Below, in pieces: positions 32,220 to 42,626 of a stretch of 64,000 bases of DNA; position 1 is the first letter of the stretch, and every line of letters begins with the position of its first letter. The notes below the pieces were generated by a model. That model saw only the letters and a list, made by a program, of their open reading frames with translations. It made no database searches and was not told where the DNA came from. Made by a program: the position numbers and the translations under genes. The stretch comes from Pictodentalium vernedei (Eukaryota > Mollusca > Scaphopoda > Dentaliida > Dentaliidae). The stretch spans positions 72,088,956 through 72,152,955 of the forward strand of contig CM062292.1 in assembly GCA_031216915.1 (NCBI GenBank), in the 5' to 3' direction.

Positions 32220-32463
32220 CCCTTTACCTAACGTAACGGCCAAAACCGGCCAGCGCTATTCTCGAAAATAGCCAATTAATTTTCATTATTTTTTTCATTT
32301 TTTGTCTCAAAAACATAGGTTATGACCCCTCATTGGAACGAGCTCGTCGAGCTCGTTCCAATGAGGGGTCATAACCTATGTTTTTGAGACAAAAAATGAA
32401 ATAAATTAGTTATTCAAGAATTTTTTTTGCATGTGTCGTCTGCTTTTCATGTTAGGTAAAGGG
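32220..32463. mobile_element. Family A element, complete (reverse orientation)
   Basis: 244 bp with intact TTAA on both sides (32216-32219, 32464-32467), ends CCCTTTACCTAACG and GTTAGGTAAAGGG. The central palindrome (about 32305-32400) is close to perfect. It is oriented opposite to the copy at 22769 and is a good reference copy of the family. Confidence 0.9.
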
Positions 32464-32467
32464 TTAA

Positions 32468-34599
32468 ACCCGATAAAATATTTCAAATGAGTTTCGAGAC
32501 AAACGCCACATACTTTACGACGTCGAATTTCGTTGTTAAAAACAATAATATTTTGGCAGCTGTTCAAAAATCGATCCCAACAAATATATTAATGATGCTT
32601 CTGGGTGTGTTTTTGTTTCAACCAAGTTTCCCCGATCCACTGTATTATTTCGTGCAACAATGCAACTGCGTACAACTCGGTTTACTTCCGAGATGTTTAT
32701 GATTGATAGTGATCGATTTACCGTTTTAAAGTATGAATTTATTGGCCCGAAAAAGGTAATATCTTGCTATAATAATACATATACTATCATGTAATAGAAT
32801 GAACAAAAAAAAAGTGACAGCACAACATGCAAAAACCATAAACTCTACAAATTTATACGGCGTCCCCTGCGTGCAACAAGGATCTATCTGCAGTGCTAAT
32901 GCATTGCTAATGTCGCCTTGTTACACCAAAGCGCGAAGAGAACATGTGAATTTAATATGCATCTGCTTCATTTTCCTATCGATTATTTGTCGTGTTTTGG
33001 TATGGCGTCGTCCGTTGGTGCTTACCTCCGATGTCTTCTGCTTGACATTCGTTTATCAGTAGATAGTCTCAGGTGCTCTTTGTTTTAGGGACGTCAGATA
33101 TTGCCCATTTCTCCATTGCGGGATGGCAGTCCGCCGAACACTGAAGTTAACCCAGTGTAACTATTATTTCTTGGTTGGTTCTAGTTCTTTGCCTAACGCG
33201 AACAGAAGACTACACTCGTGTCGGTGTCACCACCCTTTGTGTCTGTGTGTGTAGATCGTCAGGTGTCAGTATGTCGCGTGCAAATTTAGAATGCTGTGGG
33301 CTTTTGCATTGACCTACACACGTGGTACAGCTTGGGTTGACAGTGTGTTGTTGCACACCATAAGGTTAGGTCACTGTTGTCATTGATGGCACTTCACAAC
33401 CGGCTGCACAAAAGAGTAAACGTCAGTTTCCTTGTTCGGAAAATATTTGAACTTTGTGTGTGTATTTAAGGTCTTAAAAGAGCGCAGGCATTTCCTAATG
33501 AGACGTGTTGTTCTTGTAATATACCGGCTAAATATTGGTTTTTGTTATTTAAATATATATATTGATACTTAATGGATATGAAGCAGGTCCAAAATCCACA
33601 AAATTGATTTAAACTAGGTGCTGAGCCTAGGAACTAGTTCAACTGACGGACAATAATTATTGGTACCCATTGCTGGGCTCCAGTTTAGCTAGTCCTTTCA
33701 AGGATGTTACACAAGCTTTTGTTTTTCTTTCTTTACTGATTTTCTTTTCTAGGTCGTAGATTTAAAGGTTATTTCTTTAATTTAGAGTTGGTTAAACTGA
33801 AATCATCTTTTAGTATCTTTGCTGTTTCAAGGTCAATCCATTGTGTGTTAAAATGAAAGGAATGAATGCCCCCCTCCCCGCCCCCTCACCCCCCCCCCCC
33901 CCCCATCTCGCATTCTCTATCTGATATGTTCGTACTAAATGGCCAGACGCGTGTACTGATCCCAAAAGATTCGCGTTTATTCAAGTAAATTCACCCGTTT
34001 CATCTTATGTGTCGATAATTGGTGGTTGTTCAATTGGATGGATTTTAAAAAACGTACAGAATGGCCAGGGAGGTTAAAATTGTTTTACTTCTGGGGCGCC
34101 AGCGTTATATTTTATATCATGCTTTTGTCGCGCAGCACGGATTTGAAATGGATTTTGTGTTTGACCCACATACTGTTTTCTACAACGTTTACAATGGGTT
34201 GTGGTAAATGACATTGAGTGAATCACAGTGGAGAGGGTTACGAACCTGTTAATGATTTGCTGTTTGTTCAGGGGAAAATTCCTATTTCTGATGAAGCAAA
34301 AACTATGCCTTGAGCAATTTACAATGAGGCATTGTACGATTCAACACCGCCCACTACAATTGTTCTGCTTGCTAAATTATGACTGAATCTTTTGCCCATT
34401 GGGCAATCTATTATTAAATATTTTTTGCATTGTATTGGAAGTCATTACCTTTTAGCTCTTCTCCAAAACATCCAAAATTTGTTCATTGTGGTGGTTTGCA
34501 TCAGGATATGTTTCGAATGCATTTTTTTCTTCATCAATATCAATATTAGTTCACAGTCTGTCAATATAAAGTGAAGCTAAAAATTAATTTTATCACGTG
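32468..34599. other. Intron, no gene recognised
   Basis: About 2.1 kb with no recognised exon, transposase or repeat. It includes a 16-base C tract at 33889-33904 in a C-rich patch and short open frames without domains. This is the longest stretch in the left half that I could not assign to any repeat. Confidence 0.4.
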
Positions 34600-35700
34600 C
34601 ACTGTATTCTATGTCATGTCTATGAAATGAATGTACATGCGCGTTTCATCAGAGTAAAAATGAAAATCAAGGACATGGCTCCGGATAATTTCACCAACAG
34701 GGAGAACATAAATAGTATAAAGTAACGGAATTAGCACGGACCCTTGGGGGATGCCAAACCGAAGTATAACTTGTTCTGACGATTTGCCGTCAATGACTAC
34801 GCTTTATGTGTGACCCGAGAGATACGAAGCAAACCAGTTAAGCGCATGGCAGGTGAGACCTATTCTTTGTTACAATTCTGTAATCAGAATGTTATGGTCT
34901 GTGGTATAGAGGACGGCGCTTGAGTCTAACAGGAAAGGCAGAATAAGAGAATGCCATTTTGCACTCTTAGAAGCGCCCCTTCGGTGCTACATTTCGACCT
35001 GTATGTAGACTGGAAGACTTCGGCTATGCCTTTGATGGCCATATGGGAAGTAAATTGAGAGGCAACCACCGCCTCAGTAACCTTAGATAGGAAAGCGAGA
35101 GTAGAGACCAGGGGCCAATACTATACAACGTTTACAATTGAATTTTCTCGAATTTTATTTTCTAGTTCTGACTTTAAACAGGTTGAAATGAATCATTAGC
35201 ATTTTCAAAGATATGACAATTTGCCAGTTGGCAAATTGTCATATCTTTTATAATGCTAATGATTCATTTTAATGAGTTATATTAAGGTAGAAAATGGAAT
35301 TCTAAAAAATACTTTTGTAAATGTTTTATTGTATTGGCCCTAGTCGGTAGTTTTTCATAACCCCTGGTTCTAGCGATGTTTTTTTAGAAGGGGCTTGACT
35401 AAAGCATGTTTCATGTTTGTATGAAAGACGGCAGACTGTAGTGAGGCATTTACTAGTTTTAAAATTGGTGTACCCTGTTCCGGAAAACATGCTTTTAATA
35501 TCCATGTCGGAATGACATCTAACGCATACTGTTTAGATGGTGCCTCGGATATTAGCTTATGGATATATTCGAGTGCTAAAAGTTTGAGATGTGTAAGCTG
35601 TGCAACCGCCTTTGGGCAGGCGTGTGCCGCATCACTAGTCTGAGAAAAATCAGAGAGTGCAGGGATATCCATGACAACTGTCACCCTTGCTTGTGCCCCA
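34600..35700 (-). pseudogene. Non-LTR retrotransposon (LINE) reverse transcriptase fragment, broken
   Basis: On the minus strand the N-terminal part of a LINE reverse transcriptase is readable at 35684-35370 (LDVIPTWILKACFPE, then HALVKPLLKKHR). After the family I insertion it continues with STYRSKCSTEGALLRVQN, a decayed first-aspartate motif, NWFASYLSGHT and FGIPQGSVLIPLLYTIYVLP. At the YADD position the sequence reads YSDE, so the active site is lost. There are several stops and frame changes, and endonuclease and 3' end are missing. The wording of the motifs resembles the CR1/L2/Jockey-like group, but I cannot place it precisely. Confidence 0.82.
35112..35342. mobile_element. Miniature inverted-repeat element, family I (nested in the LINE)
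   Basis: Ends GGGGCCAATACTATAC and GTATTGGCCCT; palindrome around GACAATTTGCCAGTTGGCAA at about 35214-35256. It splits the LINE reading frame, so it inserted after the LINE did. Confidence 0.75.
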
Positions 35701-35930
35701 ACGCCATAATTCCCCGCTATTAATTCTGATGATGTTTTATGATCGATACAAACCCCCTTGACAACGCACTATGTTGCTCATACTCTTTTGGCGGTATTGA
35801 TATTCAGTCTATTTTTCAGTAAACCTCTTTAACAGTAGTATCTTGAGATCTTAACCAGCTTTTCCGTACCAGGATCATGATACCACCTGAAATAATGAAG
35901 TAGATAGTTGCTCAGTGAATTTGTGATGCA
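35701..35930. other. Intron, nothing recognised
   Basis: Possibly the upstream remainder of the LINE; no readable domain. Confidence 0.3.
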
Positions 35931-35990
35931 GACCAATCAAGATTTTCAACGTGCAGCCTTGGGGCTGCACGTTGAAAATATTAGTTGGTC
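35931..35990. mobile_element. 60-bp solitary hairpin element, family K
   Basis: GACCAAT at one end and its near complement ATTAGTTGGTC at the other, with an inner perfect arm TTTTCAACGTGCAGCC and a short loop (TTGG). The second copy is at 58677-58740. Confidence 0.7.
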
Positions 35991-36542
35991 TTCCCCCAAA
36001 TAACGAATACAGGCTCTTCCAATTGATGACACTAAACAGACAGCGTAAAACAAAAATATCGCGACTCAAATTTTATTGTTTATCGAAATTTTGCCTTCAA
36101 AGCTCGTTTCAATGAGGAGGACGGAAGCTATGTTTTTGTGCTGAAGAATGAAAACTTAGTTATTCGGAAATTTTCTTTCGCAAGTTTGATCTTCTAATTG
36201 TGTCATGCAAGTACGCGTTGTCCCAGTGGTTACGGGCTGTGTCAAATAATCGGTAACCGTGCGGGTAAAAGGTTCTTGGGAATTTATCTGGCTAACGTGC
36301 CCTATACTACATTTTATTTTTCACGAATTCATTGACGTAAAACTGTGGTTCTCTGGTTACTCGAGGTTGTGTTGCAGGGCAGAGAATTTTACAACCCGAT
36401 AAGTCAGTTTGCATGGAGCGTATTTTTGTTACTTCGGTTATACAAAGCAACGTCACTGACTGCTCTGACTTTGTGATTTGATCTCTAAAAATATGTTTTA
36501 TAAATTTATCAATTCACGTATTTTAAAACAAATATATTTCAG
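35991..36542 (+). other. Intron end with a decayed family A piece; splice acceptor
   Basis: 36069-36190 keeps fragments of family A (GCTCGTTTCAATGAGGAGG, AAGCTATGTTTTTGTG). The final bases AATATATTTCAG (to 36542) are a plausible acceptor with a short pyrimidine tract. Confidence 0.5.
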
Positions 36543-36649
36543 GAAAACACCTGTCAGTGCAGCAAGGCGTCGTGAAAGTAACATGAGGCCGACTGTGACA
36601 CATCCACATGTACCAACGTTGGATCAGAATAACCCAGAAGCTCTGTTCG
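36543..36649 (+). CDS. Exon 2 of the ankyrin-repeat gene
   Basis: Bounded by an acceptor TTTCAG and a donor GTAAGAG (36650). Its 107 bases are one codon-completing base, 35 codons and one trailing base, so it enters in phase 2 and leaves in phase 1. Both fit: exon 1b (or 1a) supplies two bases and exon 3 starts with two. The residues KTPVSAARRRESNMRP then VTHPHVPTLDQNNPEALF are hydrophilic, with a basic cluster ARRRES that could be a kinase site or part of a nuclear signal (inference). No domain. The size, both splice sites and the double phase match support it as a real exon. Confidence 0.72.
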
Positions 36650-37207
36650 GTAAGAGGTTAGCCATGTCAAGAGCGCTTGTGTATGTCTGGGTATCTTCAG
36701 TAGGGTTGACCTTCAGTTACAGTTAATATCAGTAACTTTTAAAGATGATGGCCTGCATCTACATGGATGCTTTGCGAAAGATAAAATTATATCTGATGTC
36801 GCATCGTTGAAAAATGTGTATGCAACATTACCCAAGGTCTTTCTCACCACCCCAACTCCCACCCCCAAAGCATTCGATGAAAGTTTGGCTAGTTAATTAT
36901 TAATAGACCTGTGCATTCCGAATAGCATTCGACGAGAGTATATAACCCTCTACCTAATGAATCTACCTCATCCACCCACGTAATAGACAAATTCAGCAGT
37001 TGCAAATCTTTTCTTAAAAACGTTCCCACAAAACCATATCATGTGACCCCGCATTCCAATGAGAGGTCGTATGATATGATTTTGGTCAAATGTAAAATAA
37101 AAATTAACAAAACTATATCATGTGGCCACCTCATTAGAACCAATGGGGCTGGGGGCACATGATACGGTTTTGTTGAAATGTTCTGAAAAGTTTGAAAAAA
37201 AGAATAT
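36650..37207 (+). other. Intron 2 start with a decayed family A-related element
   Basis: 36945-37200 has a CCCTCTACCTAATG-like end and two damaged palindrome pieces (AAACCATATCATGTGACC, GATACGGTTTTGTTG), like the 4299-4530 variant. Confidence 0.45.
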
Positions 37208-37211
37208 TTAA

Positions 37212-37453
37212 CCCTTTACCTAACATGAAAAGCAGACGACACTTGCAAACAAAATTCTTGAATAACTATTTTTTTTCATTTTTGTCTCAAAAACATAGGT
37301 TATGACCCCTCATTGGAACGAGCTCGACGAGCTCGTCCCAAAGAGGGGTCATAACCTATGTTTTTGAGACAAAAAATGAAAATATAATGAAAATTAATCG
37401 GCGGTTTTTGAGAATAGCGCTGGCCGGTTTTGGCCGTTACGTTGGGTAAAGGG
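37212..37453. mobile_element. piggyBac-type miniature element, family A (complete)
   Basis: Left TTAA at 37208-37211; right flank mutated to ATAA. Ends CCCTTTACCTAAC and GTTGGGTAAAGGG; palindrome CATTGGAACGAGCTCGACG with two mismatches on the right (CCCAAAGAGG). Confidence 0.85.
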
Positions 37454-37673
37454 ATAAAATAATTAAATTTGATATCGTCTGCATTGAGTAAAGGGATAAA
37501 CTGTTGTTGGAGAATATACTCTATCTGATTGTTGGGTAGGGCCCTGCTAATTTAAAATTTCGGATCGAATCGAATCAGACAGACGATTTCGAATCTCGAA
37601 TCGACCGAATATCACCCATCTTCGTGTTGTAGATATTGCACCATATTACAGTCGTAAATATTGCCAGTCCCCA

Positions 37674-37876
37674 TTACAGCTCAGTGGTAACAGTGAATGG
37701 TTACCGCATTACACTCCAAACCGAAAGGTTCACGGTTGGATCCCAGCCAGGGGTGACTGCGTTGTGTCCTTGGGCAAGGCACTTCACCTCGATTACCCAC
37801 GTGGGAGCATGGTGGCGTACTGCATGTCGATGGTACACTTGTCTCGAAAGTGTCGTTAAACCCTAATAAATAAATT
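37674..37876 (+). mobile_element. SINE, tRNA-headed, internally deleted
   Basis: Head with GCTCAGTGGTAACAG and a B-box-like GGTTGGATCCC, body GTCCTTGGGCAAGGCACTTC, then a jump from GTACACTTGTCT straight to the CGAAAGTGTCGTTAAACCCT tail. About half of the usual body is missing. Confidence 0.75.
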
Positions 37877-37980
37877 GAACGGCGACAAACTTGAGTTTGC
37901 AACGGGGACTCCTTTGTTTGGGAAGGTCAATCTAAAAAGAGGAATATAATATCAGAACGGATTCAAAGTAATTTCGGAGG

Positions 37981-38345
37981 GGAGCGCGGTGGTGTTGTGG
38001 TTCTCGTCACATCACCGAAGTTAAGCAACGTCGAGCCCGGTTAGGGTGACGATCTGAGCTATCGATTCGGACTCCCGCATTGTGTCCTTGGACAAGGCAC
38101 TTAACCCCGATTTTCAACATGGGGGCACGATGACGCCATGCACTAAGGCGTTCTGCACGTCAGTGGTGCGCATGTCTTCAATCAATCTAACCCTGCCTTG
38201 CTGCAGTGTGGAGTTGCGATAATGGGGAGCTGGGAGCTGCTCGTCGTTGTTCGGTGGTTCTCTCCGGGTACTCCGGCTTCCTCCACCCATAAAACTGTCA
38301 CCGACACGATATGACCTTGGATGTTAAAGTGTCGTTAAACCTTAA

Positions 38346-38380
<35 letters not shown>

Positions 38381-38384
38381 ATAG
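37981..38384 (+). mobile_element. SINE with 5S rRNA-derived head and long AAAT tail
   Basis: The head has CATCACCGAAGTTAAGCAAC; the C-box region is partly deleted (GGTTAGGGTGACGATCTG). Full body and a tail of about ten AAAT units (38340-38384) follow. Flanks TTTCGGAG (37972-37979) and TTTCGGAA (38385-38392) are a likely target duplication. Confidence 0.85.
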
Positions 38385-38515
38385 TTTCGGAAGCGGAACT
38401 TCCACGAACACTTCTACCACCAAGTCTCGAGTCAGATCTCATCGTGACTCGAATAGAATATCATCGAGACGACTTCGAATCGAAACGAATTTTGAAGCTT
38501 CGAAGGGCCCTATTC

Positions 38516-39322
38516 TTGGGGCCTCAATTTGTGAGACGATGTTTCAAAACTATTCGCCATCACTGATTTTAATTTTGAATTAGTCAGAGAAAACTGCATG
38601 GCCGTGTGTTCAAGGTTTTATACTATTATGGTTCGAACGATTCGATGCAATGAAAACATTATTTCTTTAGTCAAATGTCACGTTTTCTGTACATGATTTC
38701 AAACAATTACTCAACGATATAGGACTTTCCTCTGGATAAAACGTTTTTACTGTAGGATAGCCCATTATCTAATGTTACAACGACAAAAGAAGAAAAAAAA
38801 AAAAACGATGGGCGTCACCTTCAAAAATCGCCAATCGAATTTTACTATCTTTTTAATTTTGTCTCTAAATATAGCTGATGACCCCTCATTGGAACCAACG
38901 AATGGCCCTAAACTATATTTTAAAGCCAAAAATTATGCATTGTTAGTTAAGAATTTACTGCTTTTCATCTTGTTGAAGGATTAATAGGAAATTGATTGTA
39001 TTTAGAGTAATCTGGCTTTTTTTCTGAAAAATTGGAAAATAATTATATATATTTACGGAGTGATAAGGAACCAAGTATCTTGTCTTTGTTCTCAAATTGC
39101 TTGTACGATTTGCACGCACGTGAGTAGCCAAAACTCTTTACATGACGCTCGTGTGTATTTGATTGTTGATTTATCGGTTAAGTAACAGCGTTCTTTATGT
39201 AGCTGTAGATCTATTTATCGCCCTATGGGTGCAATAAGGGGCCATCTGCAATGCCTGGGCAAATTATTTGCTGATTTATGCTCTATTTGCTTCGATCATT
39301 AACTAGAGGGTATGTTTACAAA
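38516..39322. other. Intron with a decayed family A copy
   Basis: 38755-38985 keeps CCCATTATCTAATG, TTTGTCTCTAAATATAGC and CCCCTCATTGGAACCAACG. The remainder is unremarkable. Confidence 0.45.
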
Positions 39323-39330
39323 TAGAAGAT

Positions 39331-39771
39331 CAGTGACGGCGACACAGGGGGGGGGGGGGGGCGGACAACCCCCCCCCCACGCCCCCCCCCAAAAAAATAT
39401 CAAACTTCAAATTACTGTCTGACCGTGGTTTTCAATAAGTCAGAGAAAACTGCGTTTTGTAGAAACGCTCAGAGTTCGCTCCCAGGGTGTCCAAATATGA
39501 AAATTTTTCCCTGGGGACATCCCCCAGACCCCCACTCCACAAATGTGAAGGGGACACCCTCCTACCTAGTTCAGCGATCTGAACGTAGTGGCGACCCCCT
39601 TACAAGGGGGTAGCCACTACGTTCAGATCGCTGAAGTACCTCCTGCCTATCCTCCTGTAGCTCAGGCCTGCGGCGTTTGGGAGATGCCTTCGGCATCTCA
39701 ACCTTGGACCCCCACCCTATCTTACATAGCCCCCTCCCCCCCCCCAAATTGAAATCTTGGCGCCGACACTG
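39331..39771. mobile_element. hAT-type miniature element with G/C-tract ends, family Q
   Basis: 441 bp, exact 8-bp duplication TAGAAGAT (39323-39330, 39772-39779). Ends CAGTGACGGCGACACAGGGG and CTTGGCGCCGACACTG. A 15-base G tract (39347-39361) lies inside the left end and a C tract inside the right. A palindrome near the middle (about 39567-39638) has the arm CGATCTGAACGTAGTGGC. Confidence 0.85.
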
Positions 39772-39939
39772 TAGAAGATCATACAAAGTACGTACTGTTT
39801 CGTTTCCCATTCGAAAAAATTCAGCTGGTAAAGGGTGTGCTGTACTTAAGAGTTCTGAATCTGTACAGAGGTTAGGAACCTTCCAATTTGTTCTCATAAT
39901 CTTCGAGCCTAATTTTCAAACTGACAGAAACTATACGAG

Positions 39940-40885
39940 TTTGTTTTTATACGTCCGTTTTAAAAATAGGGTGTTTATGTTATGGCGTTGTTCGGGAATC
40001 CGTCCGTCCGTCCGTCCGTTAACTTTGTCGGTGTCTGGACCGCGATTTTTACTGGAATGAGAAATCACTATGAATGTGGTGTGACTCGTGCAAAATTAAC
40101 GTTCGGTTCACCAAGATCAAGGTCATAGAGAGAGGTCAACGCATGGAATCAGCATGTACGTCAGATTTTTCGTGCCCGTGACACAACATTTTAAAGGATG
40201 GTGTTATCTTAATGAAACTTACACAATACATGTTCCACATTAGACGGTGTGTCGCGTACAAAATTCACAATCGGCTCCCAAAGCTCAAAGTACCAGGTCG
40301 TTTTCAACACATGGAGTCGGTATCCACATCAACTTTTTCTGTCCGGGACATAACTGTTTGAGTGGATGGTGTCTTCACAATCAAACTTACACAACATATA
40401 TCCAAGTACTAGAGGGTGTGCCGAGTACAAAACGCATGACCGGCCCATGACCTCACAGAGCTCGACAACTCGTCCTCTGAGTTCCAATGTGTTCTATGTG
40501 CCTACTGGCACATAGAACACATTGGAACTCAGGCGACGAACTGGGATCAGCATGAACATCAAAGTCTTCCTTTTATTGGAATGGGGTATGATGCGCACAA
40601 AATTCATGGCCGGCCCACATTATATTCTATAAGGTTAAGGTAACAGATGGGTAGTCACAACATAGAATCAGCTTGTTCATCAACATCTTCGTGTCCAGGG
40701 CGTGACTTTTTACTGGAATGAGAAATCACAATGAAACTGACACAAGATTTGTACCACCACTAGACGCTCTGTCGCTTACATAATTCACGACCGGCCCATC
40801 GTGGCCACAGATTAAAGTCAACTCATGGAAGCTGAATGCACATCAACACATCCAGGGCTTCCTCCAAGTAATATATAACGGGCGT
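39940..40885. repeat. Element with GTCCGTCC start and degenerate internal repeats
   Basis: Starts TTATACGTCCGTTTT ... GTCCGTCCGTCCGTCCG and ends ATATAACGGGCGTGTG, the same ends as 26190-27012. The interior repeats loosely at about 150-200 bp (ATGAAACTTACACAA, CACGACCGGCCCA, ATCAACATCTTCGTGTCC). The family F hairpin at 40469-40541 is nested in it. Confidence 0.6.
40469..40541. mobile_element. 73-bp solitary hairpin element, family F
   Basis: TCGTCCTCTGAGTTCCAATG on the left and CATTGGAACTCAGGCGACGA on the right, perfect arms TGTTCTATGTGCC, loop of about three bases. Confidence 0.75.
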
Positions 40886-40904
40886 GTGATTCTACGCTAG
40901 GTGG

Positions 40905-41256
40905 TATTTATTTATTGGCGTTTAAGGTCACATATTTCTGCACAATGGCTAATCATGACCACGACAGTTTTACGGGTGGAGGAAGCCGGAGTACCCGGAG
41001 ATAACCACTGATCAACGGCGAGCAACTGTCAGCTCCCCAACATACTAACTCCACACAAGCAGGGTTAGCATTGGTTGAAGACAGGTGCACCATCGATGTG
41101 TAGTACGCCTTAGAACACAACGCCATCGTGCCCCCACGTGGGCAATGGGGATGAAGTGTCTTGCCCAAGGACACAACGCGGTTGCCGAGGGTGGGATTCG
41201 AACTGAGGACCTCTCGGCTTGCAGCCTGCACCTATACCTACTGAGCCACCCCCGCT
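40905..41256 (-). mobile_element. SINE with tRNA-derived head
   Basis: Flanked by GCTAGGTGG (40896-40904, 41257-41265). On the minus strand: GTGGCTCAGTAGGTATAGG, Cys-like anticodon region CTGCAAG, B box GTTCGAATCCC, shared body, and tail ACGCCAATAAATAAATA. Close to the copy at 1905-2250. Confidence 0.88.
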
Positions 41257-41481
41257 GCTAGGTGGACTCTTGTTAAAATATATACTAGCGGAAAAAAGAA
41301 ACGCAAGTTTTTTTTTCTGTGGTAAATATTTCAAATGTGTTATGGATGATTATTTCATTGTTTGGATTTTGATGTTATTTCTTCATTACTGATTAAATTT
41401 TGATGAGTTTTGTTGTCTTAACACATAGTTTGCATGGTTAACGTCCAATCGTGGGTATTCTACGCCATTTCCTGATCAAAA

Positions 41482-42568
41482 TCAATAGTGGGTGTGCCCA
41501 CCCCGGGCTACAGTCGCTGCTCTAACTCTCCTTATCATTGACCCCATCAAGTTATTTATGGTCCTTTGTGGAATGTTATTCAACTCCCGAAGAAGGGCCT
41601 GCGTGAGCTGAGCGACGTTGTTTGGGACGTTGACGCGCTTCCTGGCCCTTCTGTCCAGCTCGTCCCACAAATGCTCAATCGGGGACAAATCTGGTCTGTA
41701 GGGTGGGCAATCGAGAACTGGGGCATTGTTTTGGTTGAGGAAGTCACGACAAACCCTAGCAACGTGCGGCCTCGCATTATCCTGCTTTAACGTAAGATTA
41801 TGCGCATGGATAAGTGGAAGGACGTGAGGCATGGTGACCTGATCCCGATATCTTACGGCTGTAAGGTTGCCCTGGATGACCACGAGAGGTGTTTTCACGC
41901 CATGAGAAATCCCCGAACTATAAAATACCCTCCCCCGAATCTGTCGTTTTCCTTAACGCACGTGACAGAATATCGCTCACCTCGACGTCGATAGCAACGT
42001 TGTTGTGTGAACCGAGACTCGTCCGTGAATAACACGTCTCCGGAGGGGCCAAGTGAAACCGATTTGATGCATGTGCCCGCAGCCATTGCAATCGACTTTG
42101 ATGTGGCCTTGGTGTAAGTTGCGGACCAATAACGTAGGAAAGTTGTGGCCTTAAATTGAACTCCTGCAACCGATTCCTAACTGTTCTTGGACACACTCGG
42201 CGACCATGAGTGCCTACAATCTGACTCGCCGTCTCTGTCGCCGTCTCAAACGGTTACGGAGGTGTGAGAGACGTATGCCTCTATCTTGACGTGGCGACGT
42301 AAAGCTATGGACGTTCACTCCTGGTATGGTCAGCTAATCTTCCTGTGGCTCTGAGACGCCCAACTAAACGCGCTATCGTTGACTCATGAAACCCAAATTG
42401 CTGGGCGACGCGACGTTGCGATTGGCCCTGCATAATTAGAGCAACAGCCCAACCCCTATCAACTTCGGACATTCGCAGCATTTTGCTTTTGAATCGAGTT
42501 GAAATTAAATGTTGTGCAATCGATGTGTACAGTTCAAAACTTCGATGTGGTATGGTTATCAAGCCCAT
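41482..42568 (-). pseudogene. Tc1-like (DD34E) transposase, frameshifted
   Basis: On the minus strand: N-terminal helix-turn-helix region (GQSQRRVAQQFGFHESTIAR) at about 42500-42310, a linker (CPRTVRNRLQEFNLRPQ), the first catalytic aspartate in VLFTDESRF, the second in KQDNARPHVARV, and the glutamate in YRPDLSPIEHLWDELDRR. There are 34 residues between the second D and the E, as in Tc1. The three regions are in different frames, so at least three frameshifts exist, but all catalytic residues are still encoded. Better preserved than the copy at 28.4 kb. It would be inactive. Confidence 0.9.
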
Positions 42569-42626
42569 AGCATGTGGGAGTGCCCCGGATGCACGCTTTG
42601 TCGAACAATCTGTTGAAAGCAGGCAG

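Larger units (their letters stand above)
37540..38515. mobile_element. Family E-like fold-back element carrying two SINEs
   Basis: The left end AGGGCCCTGCTAATTT with TCGGATCGAATCGAATC pairs with GACTTCGAATCGAAACGAAT and GAAGGGCCCTA at the right. Two SINEs (37674-37876 and 37981-38384) fill the interior. No transposase. Confidence 0.5.

Noticed and set aside
32468..34599. Small host gene in the unassigned 2.1-kb intron stretch
   Set aside because: Several short frames exist but none has a domain, a good splice-site pair or a phase that fits the host gene.
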